From positions 1-29,823 of the forward strand of contig JASBZK010000025.1 in assembly GCA_029983505.1 (NCBI GenBank): a DNA stretch of 29,823 nucleotides. The letters run 5' to 3'. The notes under the pieces are model-generated. The model saw only the letters and a list, made by a program, of their open reading frames with translations, was not told the origin of the DNA and made no database searches. The translations under genes were made by a program, and so were the position numbers. This document shows positions 16,106 to 24,199 of the stretch, one piece after another; the first letter of the stretch is position 1; every line of letters starts with the position of its first letter. The DNA comes from Porphyromonas sp. GTDB lineage: Bacteria > Bacteroidota > Bacteroidia > Bacteroidales > Porphyromonadaceae.

Positions 16106-18424
16106 TTACTTGCTAAGAAGACCTGTGTCAGAATCCGTGTTGGTAAGTTTTTGCCGATGTGACTCTAATTTTTTACCGAAACTAAAATTGTACGATAGCT
16201 TGAGATATATGGTATTCGCAGTCTGTTTGGAGATATTCCATCGATCGATGTAGATAATGGCATCCGGATGTGTCTTAGTGCCTTCCATATATTCCTTTAC
16301 AAAAAGGTAACGGCCCCCTATTCCAAAATTCAGTCCGAAATCAGTTTTATAATTAACCTCTGCAACAGTGGCAGTTGGAGCTTTGATGAGCCACTGACCT
16401 TGCATAAAGTTACTTGAAGACTGATACATTGCCATAGCACCCCAATGTTTGACATTATAGGCGATTTGAAACCAGTAGCGCAGATAGTCATTGCTCCATT
16501 TGTCCCCATTATAGGAAATATGACCACGGAGATAGTTGCCAAAAGTACTAATACTCAGTTTCGGGTCACCCAATGGCTTGTAAGTGAAATTCCAGTAGAT
16601 TAAGAAATCAGAGAGTGCAGAGAGATTTTTGTACGTTTCCGCGATAAAATCTTCACGTTCCTCAAAGAATGTAGTAAAACCATCTTTTGAATAGGTATAC
16701 CTGAAATTAAGCGCAGCTTTTAGATACTTGCTATTGTAAGAACCGCCCAACCAGATGCTGTGTTGTAAGTAGGGCTTCAAGCCCGAATTCCCAACAAATG
16801 CATATTTATAGTCCTTTAGAATAGGGGTCTCGGTGAGCATTGAGATACTTGGCGTCAAATTATCTGCAGAATAGGTTAGAAAAAAGTACGACGAATTGTT
16901 TGGATAATAGGAGACATCAAGTCTCGGTTTTATTGTGAAAAAGGAGAAAACCTGGTCAAGTTCGGGGCTTCGGAAATTAACCTGTCTCAGTCCGAGACTA
17001 CCGGAAAACTCAAATTTGTCGAATTGGGTGGAAACATCGGAATACAAGTCGAACGTATTAAGAGCAGAAGTTGAATGGCTTGCTTTGGTAACCTTACCCG
17101 CTTGAAAGCTCTGATTATTAAGACTGATATTGTCACGAATGCCTGCTTTCAAAGTTACATTATCCCAAAAGCGGCTATACTGGAGGTCTCCGGTGAGACT
17201 TTTTTTTGTGCCATCCACCTCAGAAGTTTGATCGAAAACCCTATCCCCGGTTTCGCTTTCTTCAAAATAAGAAGATCTGAGATTTGAGACATAAAGATTA
17301 CCTGTAAGGTCGAAGAGAAATTCATAAATCCGATCCGTTTTCTTAGCCAGATAAATATCGAATGCATAGGAATTCCATTTCGTATGGCTCGGAGAGTATG
17401 AGGTCAGCTCACTTGCGTCGGAAGAAATGACCTTCTGGCGATAATCAGCTTTTTCATCATAGATGGTAAATGTGGTTGTGGCATTTAATTGGAGGTTATT
17501 ATCCCAAAGTTTCATCAATCCCAGCTTAAAATTGTGATGCAACTTTCTCCAAGGAGAGTCAATTCCGATCTTTTGTTTTTCGTACTTTTTCCCCTTGAAG
17601 TCATAACTAATCTTTTCATCAATTCTATATTGACCACCGTTCATATCATCGTCGTACATTGCCGTAAAACGCCAATTATTGATGTTATAAGCGGCGGATA
17701 TAATATTATTACCATCCAAGGGAGAGATTGCGTCGGTCAGGTCAACGGAGACACTTCCACCTCTCAGATTTTTTAATGTAATTATATTGATGACAAGGCT
17801 AGCTCCCATAGAGGCAAAGCGGGCAGGCGGATTCCGATAGACCTCAATTTTATCCACATCGCCCTTATCGAGGACGAGAAGTTCTTTTTCATCAACCCGA
17901 ACCCCGTTGAGGAGAACGAGTACCGAACCACCATCGGAGGCCACTAAAGTGCGCCAACCCGTCACTGTCAGCTCCGGAATTAGGGTAAGGGATTCGAGAA
18001 AAGTAGCGTAGTTCTTAGATTTATCGGGGTCAAGACGGTAACTGTTGTGAGAAGCAAACCTTTCCATTTCTTCAGGTTTGACAACCAGTTCCTTCAGTAC
18101 TTCACTATTTTCTTTCAGCGTGATGTCACCTACGCGATTTGAAGTATGAAGTCTCAAATAAGGATAATAACCAATATAGGTGACTTTGAGCAGAAACGCC
18201 TCCGGATTATGATTGAACTTAAGGTCGAAGAACCCGAGCGTATCTGTGACGGTAGTATGGAGCATAGAACTGTCTCGGGCATTCATAACCGCCACAGAAG
18301 CGGAAATGAGCGGGTCACCGGATTCATTCGTCACCCTACCTGTTATATGTTCTTGAGCGACTGAGTTTAAGAACGATAAAGTTGCGATGAGGCCTATAAG
18401 CACAGCCTTTCTGGTTGTTATCAT
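16106..18424 (-). CDS. TonB-dependent receptor-like outer-membrane beta-barrel protein
   Basis: 772 residues from ATG 18424, which gives a good signal peptide (MITTRKAVLIGLIATLSFLN). It has a carboxypeptidase-regulatory-like domain (ITGRVTNESGDPLISASVAV), a plug-like region (FLESLTLIPELTVTGWRTL, VLLNGVRVDEKEL, NPPARFASMGAS) and a large C-terminal barrel. The start overlaps the stop of the small peptide ORF 18421-18642 (ATGA), implying coupled translation. It lies downstream of a promoter with the repeated site at 18717-18736. Same family and position relative to an exporter as 11299-13596, but its exporter is reduced to a remnant. It may export or recapture a peptide; the partner most strongly suggested is the coupled small peptide. 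Confidence 0.82.
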   Translation of the reverse strand: MITTRKAVLIGLIATLSFLNSVAQEHITGRVTNESGDPLISASVAVMNARDSSMLHTTVTDTLGFFDLKFNHNPEAFLLKVTYIGYYPYLRLHTSNRVGDITLKENSEVLKELVVKPEEMERFASHNSYRLDPDKSKNYATFLESLTLIPELTVTGWRTLVASDGGSVLVLLNGVRVDEKELLVLDKGDVDKIEVYRNPPARFASMGASLVINIITLKNLRGGSVSVDLTDAISPLDGNNIISAAYNINNWRFTAMYDDDMNGGQYRIDEKISYDFKGKKYEKQKIGIDSPWRKLHHNFKLGLMKLWDNNLQLNATTTFTIYDEKADYRQKVISSDASELTSYSPSHTKWNSYAFDIYLAKKTDRIYEFLFDLTGNLYVSNLRSSYFEESETGDRVFDQTSEVDGTKKSLTGDLQYSRFWDNVTLKAGIRDNISLNNQSFQAGKVTKASHSTSALNTFDLYSDVSTQFDKFEFSGSLGLRQVNFRSPELDQVFSFFTIKPRLDVSYYPNNSSYFFLTYSADNLTPSISMLTETPILKDYKYAFVGNSGLKPYLQHSIWLGGSYNSKYLKAALNFRYTYSKDGFTTFFEEREDFIAETYKNLSALSDFLIYWNFTYKPLGDPKLSISTFGNYLRGHISYNGDKWSNDYLRYWFQIAYNVKHWGAMAMYQSSSNFMQGQWLIKAPTATVAEVNYKTDFGLNFGIGGRYLFVKEYMEGTKTHPDAIIYIDRWNISKQTANTIYLKLSYNFSFGKKLESHRQKLTNTDSDTGLLSK

Positions 18425-18642
18425 AATAGTATGTTTCTTGAGATACTTTCCGGACATCTTGGATCAGGATAATCACAACAGTTCAAACCGTTGACTTTTG
18501 CCAAAAGCACCGTCCCCGTGACCGCCACCTCTTGGGCGGCAGCTGCCGTGGACCACGCGAGACAACAGGTTAGGACACAGAGGGCAACACCTCTGCTTAA
18601 CTGCTTGTACGACATTTCAAATACTAAAGTGATTTTATTCAT
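18421..18642 (-). CDS. Small secreted Cys-containing peptide coupled to a TonB-type receptor
   Basis: Up to 73 residues (ATG 18642; an internal ATG at 18615 is also plausible). It has a Sec-type signal (GVALCVLTCCLAWSTAAAAQ) with a cleavage site after AAAAQ or just before it, and a ~37-residue mature part starting EVAVTGTVLL and containing NCCDYPDPRC. Thus it is not a GG-leader peptide, unlike the other four. The TGA stop overlaps the receptor ATG, so it is probably a real gene and co-translated. The start VAVTGTV also resembles the opening of a receptor regulatory domain, so it may be a domain relic. It is first in the operon behind a promoter at 18695-18702. I do not recognise the family. 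Confidence 0.6.
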   Translation of the reverse strand: MNKITLVFEMSYKQLSRGVALCVLTCCLAWSTAAAAQEVAVTGTVLLAKVNGLNCCDYPDPRCPESISRNILL

Positions 18643-18690
18643 ATTCGGCTTATTTCTAACGGTGAAATGAGCATCTCCTCCGGGTGCTCC

Positions 18691-18795
18691 GAGGCAAATG
18701 TAAGGATAATATCCTACACGAATCTATCGAATCTAACGAAACGCCATCATTAGATTCGATAGATTCGTGCCGCGAAATAGCGGTACCTTTGCCTC
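18691..18795. promoter_or_regulatory. Divergent promoter/operator region with 20-bp perfect palindromic arms
   Basis: Minus-strand box TACATTTG (18702-18695) and plus-strand box TACCTTTG (18784-18791) face outward. Between them is a perfect 20-bp inverted repeat: CACGAATCTATCGAATCTAA at 18717-18736 and its complement at 18750-18769. Each arm lies exactly 14 nt from its own box. The outermost gaggcaaa/tttgcctc at 18691-18698 and 18788-18795 are also complementary. Each arm contains direct 9-bp half-sites (gaatctatc, gaatctaa), which suits an OmpR-type regulator binding upstream of each promoter. Confidence 0.75.
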
Positions 18796-18869
18796 AGAGC
18801 CCTTTTAATATAGTGTCCCTTAGCTATTTGAAGCGTACATTTTTCGGCAAACACTCGGCTTAGAAAAGA

Positions 18870-20225
18870 ATGACAGAACAGAAGAAAATAATTCGCGATG
18901 GCAGCATCCTCGGAGTGGTGCTCTTGCTCTTCCTATTGTTGCAGGTCTATTGGCTCAACGGGGACCTCTCCTCGGTCCGTGCCCGTATTCAGGCAGACAC
19001 CGATGCCCTGTTTCTCGGCGTGGTACAAGGCTATGCCCAAAACAGGCTGGTGAGCGGGATAGGCGTCGATGAGCATCCGGAAGTCTATCTGAAACCGCTT
19101 GAGAGTGTCGATACGCTTGACATCAGCCGGGTGACCCTCGATGCCGGAAGTGACATCGGGAAAGCCATCGAGCAGGCCACAATTATCCGAAGCCTTTACG
19201 AAGACAAGGAATTGGTCGAAACACTTGCCCGCAGCTTAGCTAAAAAGGCGGAAGAAAGTGCCACCGCCTATCGCGCTTTTACCGTGGAAGCATTCGCCGG
19301 AGACCGTCTTTTGGGGCGTGAGACGATCACGTTGAGGGGCTCCCTTTTCCACAAGCGTGTAGAGAGCCGTTACCTGATTGCGGGAGAAGAAAAAGAGTAT
19401 ACCCTTCGTTTGTCTGCCGATATAGGCATTCCGTCGGAAGTCCTTTTATCCCTCTTGCTTCTTTTTGCCACTCTCATTTTGTTTATTATACTTGCGAGCG
19501 GTTTTTTCAGACTGGTGGTAAACCTCAGCAAACAGGAGGAAGCCCGCCGTGCCCACGAAGAGTATCTTTTCGGTCTTGTCCACGACCTGAAGACCCCCTT
19601 GGCATACACGCAGGCGGTGTTGGACAAACTCTCCTCGGAGGTCGCCCTCGGGGAGCTGTCCAAATCAGATGTGGAAACGGGCAGTTTCCGGCTTGGTATG
19701 CTGGCAGATAAAATCACCGAACTACTCACTATCCCCAAATACGCGCACCTTGACCCCGATACGTTCAAAACGGTTTATCCGGCGGACCTGTTATTCTCTC
19801 TCGAAGAAGAGATAGCGTATGCGTATCCCGACAAGGCGGTCACTTTCGCCCACAACGGTCTCGAAGACCAAGCCAAGGAGACACTTCCTGTAGAACAGTC
19901 CACGATTATCCTCAGGATACTGCTGGACAACGCCGTGAAATACTCCGGCAGGGCACCCGAAGTGACCGTCACTTTGGCACGGACAGGGAAATCCCGCCTG
20001 AGGATAAGCGTGGAGGATAATGGCGGAGGCTTGAGGCTCAAGTCCGGAAAGAGAAAAAAGGTCATCACACCGGGCATTTTGAGGGAACTCATCCCGGAAA
20101 CAGGCAGAGGCAACGGCATCGGACTCGTGACGGCGGGACGGCTTGCAGAAGCTCTCGGCGGACATCTCCTCTACGAACGCACACCGCAAGGCAGCCGCTT
20201 CAGCTTCACCATTCCCATAAAATAA
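18870..20225 (+). CDS. Membrane sensor histidine kinase
   Basis: 451 residues. Two membrane segments (about 13-30 and 190-213) enclose a ~160-residue periplasmic sensor region. The cytoplasmic part has the phospho-acceptor H238 in EEYLFGLVHDLKTPLAY, then an ATPase domain with the N-box LLDNAVKYSG, G1 box VEDNGGG and G2 box GRGNGIGLVTAG. It phosphorylates the regulator at 20282-20980, 56 nt downstream. It is divergent from the peptide locus and shares an operator region with it, so it probably senses a cue linked to the peptides, possibly one of the exported peptides. No known sensor fold is apparent between the two membrane segments. Confidence 0.88.
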   Translation: MTEQKKIIRDGSILGVVLLLFLLLQVYWLNGDLSSVRARIQADTDALFLGVVQGYAQNRLVSGIGVDEHPEVYLKPLESVDTLDISRVTLDAGSDIGKAIEQATIIRSLYEDKELVETLARSLAKKAEESATAYRAFTVEAFAGDRLLGRETITLRGSLFHKRVESRYLIAGEEKEYTLRLSADIGIPSEVLLSLLLLFATLILFIILASGFFRLVVNLSKQEEARRAHEEYLFGLVHDLKTPLAYTQAVLDKLSSEVALGELSKSDVETGSFRLGMLADKITELLTIPKYAHLDPDTFKTVYPADLLFSLEEEIAYAYPDKAVTFAHNGLEDQAKETLPVEQSTIILRILLDNAVKYSGRAPEVTVTLARTGKSRLRISVEDNGGGLRLKSGKRKKVITPGILRELIPETGRGNGIGLVTAGRLAEALGGHLLYERTPQGSRFSFTIPIK

Positions 20226-20281
20226 GACCTTTGCACCTGAATTCTTCCGAAAAGGTATCAAAATAGCAATCAGCCACGACT

Positions 20282-20980
20282 ATGACAAAAATACTTCTGG
20301 TGGACGACACCGTTTACTTCGGCACCGAGATACAGAGCCAGCTCGTAGACCTCGGCTACACCGTCGAGTATATGCTCAACGGCGCCGACATTGAGTACAA
20401 AATCGACTCCTTCTCTCCCGACATTATCTTCCTCGACATCGACCTCGGGGTAAACCAAAGTGGCATAGAGATCTGCGAGATGCTCACGAAAAAGTACCCC
20501 GGCATCATCGTCGTCCTCATCTCCTCCCACGTCGATGCAGAAACGCGGGAAAAGGGCATTCGTGCCAGTGCCAAAGCGTTTGTGGGCAAACCGCTGACCG
20601 TCGGATTGCTCGAAGCGTACCTCAAACTCTTCGTCCCCTCCGCCGATGTCACTCCCAAGCTCGAAGTGCTATATCCCGACCTCATTACCTTGTCGGGGCT
20701 CAAGGTTAGCTTTCACAAAAGGCTCCTCTTTTATCCGAATAACGAAGTCGCACAGCTCTCGCCAATCATCTCCAATCTATTGAGACTTCTGGTAGAGAAA
20801 AAAGGAGAAGTGGTCACGATGTCGGACATCATCGAAAACCAGTGGGGAGGCCACGAACCGGTCAATGCACCGCAAAGCATCTATACCGCCATCTCCACGC
20901 TCCGCAACCTCCTCCTCGCCGACGAAGGTCTCCGCCTCCGCACCCTCCGCGGCCAAGGCTACAGCCTCATCTCCGAATAG
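20282..20980 (+). CDS. OmpR/PhoB-type response regulator
   Basis: 232 residues. Receiver domain with acidic pocket D8-D9, phospho-acceptor D52 (IIFLDIDLG), and the conserved Lys in FVGKPLTV near residue 104. A C-terminal winged helix (about 130-232) contains SPIISNLLRLLVEKKGEVV and ends with the wing sequence RLRTLRGQGYSLI. It follows the kinase gene closely and is presumably its partner. The best candidate binding sites in the window are the CACGAATCTATCGAATCTAA arms (18717-18736, 18750-18769, 15853-15872), whose direct half-sites suit tandem OmpR-family dimers. The link is inferred from position. Confidence 0.88.
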   Translation: MTKILLVDDTVYFGTEIQSQLVDLGYTVEYMLNGADIEYKIDSFSPDIIFLDIDLGVNQSGIEICEMLTKKYPGIIVVLISSHVDAETREKGIRASAKAFVGKPLTVGLLEAYLKLFVPSADVTPKLEVLYPDLITLSGLKVSFHKRLLFYPNNEVAQLSPIISNLLRLLVEKKGEVVTMSDIIENQWGGHEPVNAPQSIYTAISTLRNLLLADEGLRLRTLRGQGYSLISE

Positions 20981-21106
20981 CGCCTTTTTTGTCTTTCGGC
21001 AGAGTGAACCCTTGTCGACAAATCTCCTTAGAATAGAGGCTATTTCTTCCTGATTTCCCAGAGTGTTAAAGGATTATTTTTCTTTGCTCTGCTCAATATA
21101 ACTTCA

Positions 21107-21114
21107 TACCTTTA
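21107..21114 (+). promoter_or_regulatory. Candidate -7 box for the UvrA2-like gene
   Basis: taccttta, one base off TAnnTTTG, about 34 bp before the ATG at 21148. Confidence 0.45.
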
Positions 21115-21147
21115 CATCCGCATCTTCACAAAAACAGGGTTCACGAT

Positions 21148-23406
21148 ATGAGTAAGGACGAGATTATAGTTAAGGGCGCAAGAGAGAATAATCTGAAAGG
21201 CGTCTCCGTCACCATCCCCAAAAAGAAGATCACCGTGTTTACCGGTGTTTCCGGATCGGGGAAATCTTCTTTGGTTTTCGACACAATAGCTGCTGAATCT
21301 CAAAGGCTTCTAAATGAAACTTACGACAGTTTTATTCGTCATCGATTACGGCAATACGGGAAACCCGAAGTAGATAGTTTGGAGAACCTGGCAGTGGCAA
21401 TTATTGTCAATCAGAAAAAAATAGAGGGGAATGCCCGTTCCACCGTAGGGACAGTAACCGATATCTATTCGCTTCTCAGATTATTGTTTTCCCGTATTGG
21501 GACACCCTTTGTCGGGTATTCCAACGTTTTCTCGTTTAACAACCCCCAAGGAATGTGTCCCTTTTGCGAAGGGTTGGGCAAGAGAAACATTATTGATTTG
21601 GATGAATTAATCGACAAGGAAAAGTCTCTTAATGACGGGGCAATAAGATTTCCGACATTCGAGGTCGGAGGTTGGCGTTGGACACGTTATGTATATTCAG
21701 GGCTATTCGATAACGACAAGAAGATAAAGGATTATACCGAAGAAGAATGGCACAATCTTGTTTACGCAAACGGATTAAAACTGACAAAACCCGACCCCCG
21801 CTTTCCAAAAACAGGTTCTTATGAAGGAATTCTTCCCCGCTTTGAGCGGACTTTCTTCAAGAAAGAGTCAAAAGAAATTACGGGAAAGAACGCATCCCGA
21901 TACAAAGAGGTCGTAAAGCAAGGCGTCTGCCCCGAATGCGGAGGAAGTCGGCTGAGTCCCAAAGTATTGAGTTGCAAAATACACGGGAAGAACATCGCGG
22001 ACTGTTGCAGCATGGAGATTGATGATTTGCTGCAGTTTATCAAGACGATAGAAAACACTTCGGTCACTCCGCTACTTGATGCCATTACCCGAGATCTTGA
22101 AAATTTAATCTCTATCGGGTTAGGTTATTTGACCTTGAGTCGGGAGACATCCTCATTGTCAGGTGGAGAATCTCAGAGAATAAAATTGGTAAGACACTTG
22201 GGAAGCAGTCTCACCGATTTAACCTATATATTTGATGAGCCAAGTGTTGGCCTGCACCCCAACGATGTGGCGCGATTAAATAATTTACTCATAGAACTGA
22301 GAGACAAAGGCAATACAGTCTTGATTATCGAGCACGACCCCGACGTGATAGCCATTGCCGACCATATCATCGATATGGGGATAGGTGCCGGTAAAGACGG
22401 TGGCAATATTGTTTACGAAGGCGATTTTGAAGGGTTGAAAAAGTCGGCAACACCGACAGGGGCTTATCTCAATCGCAAAAACAGCATCAAAGAGAAGTAC
22501 AGAAAAGCATCCGATTATCTCTTTATAGAGGACTCATCTCTTCACAATCTGAAAAACATCTCTGTCCGAATCCCCAAAGAGGTGCTGACCGTCATTACGG
22601 GGGTGGCAGGCTCAGGCAAAAGCTCTCTTGTCAAGTCTTTGATGCTCCGGTATAAAGATCCGGTTGTAATAGACCAAAGCACCATCCGGGGCAGTAAAAG
22701 GTCAAACATCGCAACTTATACCGGCATCTTGGACGAGATTAGGGCACAGTTTGCGAAAGCGCACAACGTCAAGCAATCTTTATTCAGCAACAATTCGGAT
22801 GGCGCATGTCCCGAATGTAAGGGGCTGGGCGTGATTTCAACCGATCTTGCCTTTTTGGATGCGGTAGAAGTCTCTTGTGAGCATTGCAATGGAAGCGGAT
22901 TTAAGCCGGAAGTACTGCAATACAAACTAAGAGGGAAAAACATTACGGACATTATGGCGATGACCGTCCGTGAAGCCGGGGGCTTCTTTAGTGGAGAAAA
23001 AATAACGCTGCCCCTTCAGAGACTCTGTGAGGTCGGATTGGGCTACCTGACCTTGGGACAGTCTTTGGACACCTTCTCAGGGGGAGAGCGCCAACGTTTG
23101 AAGCTCGCCAATGAGTTGGGTAACAAAGGAAGTATCTATGTTTTTGATGAACCCACAACCGGTCTGCACGGATCGGATATATCCAAACTTCTGAAGCTGT
23201 TCGACAAATTGGTCGATGACAAAAACACAGTCATCATCATCGAGCATAATATGGATATCATCAGTCAGGCAGATTGGATTATAGACTTAGGTCCGGGAGC
23301 CGGCAAAAATGGAGGCAAAATCATATTTGAGGGTTATCCCAAAGAGATCGTTACCGATAAGGATTCATTAACCGGCAAGCATCTGAGCGCCTATCTAAAC
23401 CATTAA
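21148..23406 (+). CDS. UvrA2-like (excinuclease ABC subunit A paralogue) ABC protein
   Basis: 752 residues with two ABC ATPase halves: Walker A GVSGSGKSS and GVAGSGKSS, signatures SLSGGESQR and TFSGGERQR, Walker B IFDEPSVGLH and VFDEPTTGLH. CXXC zinc-module motifs are present (CPFCEGLG, CPECGGSRL, CPECKGLG, CEHCNGSG). True UvrA is about 940 residues; this protein lacks the UvrB-binding insertion, as in the class II (UvrA2/DrrC-like) group tied to drug tolerance in antibiotic producers. It therefore probably does not do standard nucleotide excision. It may protect DNA or provide self-resistance, but with a candidate own promoter and no coupling to the peptide genes the link to them is speculative. 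Confidence 0.85.
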   Translation: MSKDEIIVKGARENNLKGVSVTIPKKKITVFTGVSGSGKSSLVFDTIAAESQRLLNETYDSFIRHRLRQYGKPEVDSLENLAVAIIVNQKKIEGNARSTVGTVTDIYSLLRLLFSRIGTPFVGYSNVFSFNNPQGMCPFCEGLGKRNIIDLDELIDKEKSLNDGAIRFPTFEVGGWRWTRYVYSGLFDNDKKIKDYTEEEWHNLVYANGLKLTKPDPRFPKTGSYEGILPRFERTFFKKESKEITGKNASRYKEVVKQGVCPECGGSRLSPKVLSCKIHGKNIADCCSMEIDDLLQFIKTIENTSVTPLLDAITRDLENLISIGLGYLTLSRETSSLSGGESQRIKLVRHLGSSLTDLTYIFDEPSVGLHPNDVARLNNLLIELRDKGNTVLIIEHDPDVIAIADHIIDMGIGAGKDGGNIVYEGDFEGLKKSATPTGAYLNRKNSIKEKYRKASDYLFIEDSSLHNLKNISVRIPKEVLTVITGVAGSGKSSLVKSLMLRYKDPVVIDQSTIRGSKRSNIATYTGILDEIRAQFAKAHNVKQSLFSNNSDGACPECKGLGVISTDLAFLDAVEVSCEHCNGSGFKPEVLQYKLRGKNITDIMAMTVREAGGFFSGEKITLPLQRLCEVGLGYLTLGQSLDTFSGGERQRLKLANELGNKGSIYVFDEPTTGLHGSDISKLLKLFDKLVDDKNTVIIIEHNMDIISQADWIIDLGPGAGKNGGKIIFEGYPKEIVTDKDSLTGKHLSAYLNH

Positions 23407-23537
23407 CCGACCTCACAAACGACCAAGGGATAATAATGAGCGGCACGACCACTCTCTCCGGCAGCCCCCAAAAATCCGATAAAATTGGCATGTGGGGTGC
23501 AGCGTCCCCTTAATCGCTGTGCTTTAGGACAAAATAA

Positions 23538-23577
23538 AAAGGGTGTATATCGGTAAGTCAGCCGATATACACCCTTT
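23538..23577 (-). terminator. Intrinsic terminator of tRNA-Ser
   Basis: Perfect 16-bp stem (23538-23553 with 23562-23577), 8-nt loop. On the minus strand it is followed by a T-rich tract (TTTTTATTTT overlapping the stem base), as expected for termination of the tRNA transcript. It may also stop transcription from the UvrA2-like gene on the other strand. Confidence 0.8.
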
Positions 23578-23584
23578 CGTCTCG

Positions 23585-23669
23585 CGGAGAGAGAGGGATT
23601 CGAACCCCCGGACCTGTTACAGTCAACGGTTTTCAAGACCGCCGCGATCGACCACTCTGCCATCTCTCC
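23585..23669 (-). tRNA. tRNA-Ser (anticodon UGA)
   Basis: 85-nt cloverleaf on the minus strand: acceptor stem GGAGAGA/TCTCTCC, discriminator G, anticodon loop CTTGAAA with TGA (plus-strand 23633-23635), a long variable arm as in type II serine tRNAs, and a T loop GTTCGAATC. The CCA end is not encoded. Promoter box at 23727-23734. Confidence 0.95.
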
Positions 23670-23726
23670 TTAAGTACTGCCTGCTTCCACCTAAGAAGCC
23701 AAAATAAGCCTTCTCCGAAAGCGAAG

Positions 23727-23734
23727 CAAAGGTA
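23727..23734 (-). promoter_or_regulatory. -7 box of the tRNA-Ser promoter
   Basis: Minus-strand TACCTTTG, matching TAnnTTTG, about 58 bp upstream of the tRNA 5' end. Confidence 0.6.
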
Positions 23735-23740
23735 CACAAA

Positions 23741-23843
23741 AGTTTGGGATTCGCGATGACTTCCGCCGCCGAACCTCTTCCCGCAGAGATGATCACACTA
23801 TATGCGGGAGTTTGGGATTCGCGATGACTTCCGCCACCGAACC
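23741..23843. repeat. Pair of 35-bp direct repeats
   Basis: agtttgggattcgcgatgac and the following 15 bp occur at 23741-23775 and 23809-23843 with one mismatch, 68 bp apart. A weaker third copy (gattacttccgctcgtgaag) starts near 23873. Role unknown. Confidence 0.8.
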
Positions 23844-23918
23844 AGGGGGTGCACGCATTTAGAACCCATTCAAGATTACTTCCGCTCGTGAAGCCTGCCA
23901 AAAGTCCAGCCTTGACGA

Positions 23919-24011
23919 GGTACGTACCGAGAAGATCACCTTGGTCTGTCTGACGATGAGACGAGACACGTACCGGGAAGACTGCGAGATACGGGTCAAA
24001 AACAGCCGGGC
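23919..24011. repeat. 23-bp repeat element (BrickBuilt-like), degenerate copy
   Basis: Units begin at 23919 (24 bp), 23943 (ggtctgtctgacgatgagac), 23966 (acacgtaccgggaagactgc) and 23989 (atacgggtcaaaaacagcc). Order and spacing match 26634 and 27613, but there is no matching right arm for a hairpin. Confidence 0.7.
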
Positions 24012-24141
24012 AGTTTGAGTCCCTGAGACAGCACTTCTTTTGCTTAATGTCGGGATTACTCCCGTTTTGAGTACGCCTCTCTGCTCGGTCTTATTTTTTT
24101 GGAAAAATAGGGGTCCCGACTTAAGTGAGTGCTTTGTGACC

Positions 24142-24189
24142 GGGGGCGGGACTGAGGTCTTGACTCGCCGAAGCCGGCGTCCCGCCCCC
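24142..24189 (-). terminator. Candidate terminator of glnN
   Basis: Perfect 11-bp inverted repeat gggggcgggac (24142-24152) with gtcccgccccc (24179-24189); on the minus strand the loop contains a small GCCGGCTTCGGC hairpin. Just after the glnN stop. No T-run, so termination would be by stem strength. Confidence 0.5.
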
Positions 24190-24199
24190 TCGTGGAGGC

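Larger units (their letters stand above)
23670..24199. other. 530-bp intergenic region with repeats, no gene seen
   Basis: Contains the tRNA promoter, the 35-bp direct repeats at 23741 and 23809, a BrickBuilt-like 23-bp array at 23919 and the glnN terminator. The ORFs that cross it run through repeats and show no family features, so I assign no gene. Confidence 0.6.

Noticed and set aside
21148..23406. Housekeeping uvrA
   Set aside because: At 752 residues it is too short and lacks the UvrB-binding region of true UvrA.
23585..23669. tRNA-Ser as the right attachment site of an island carried by the integrase
   Set aside because: I found no copy of the tRNA 3' end near the integrase, so there is no attachment repeat to support it within the window.
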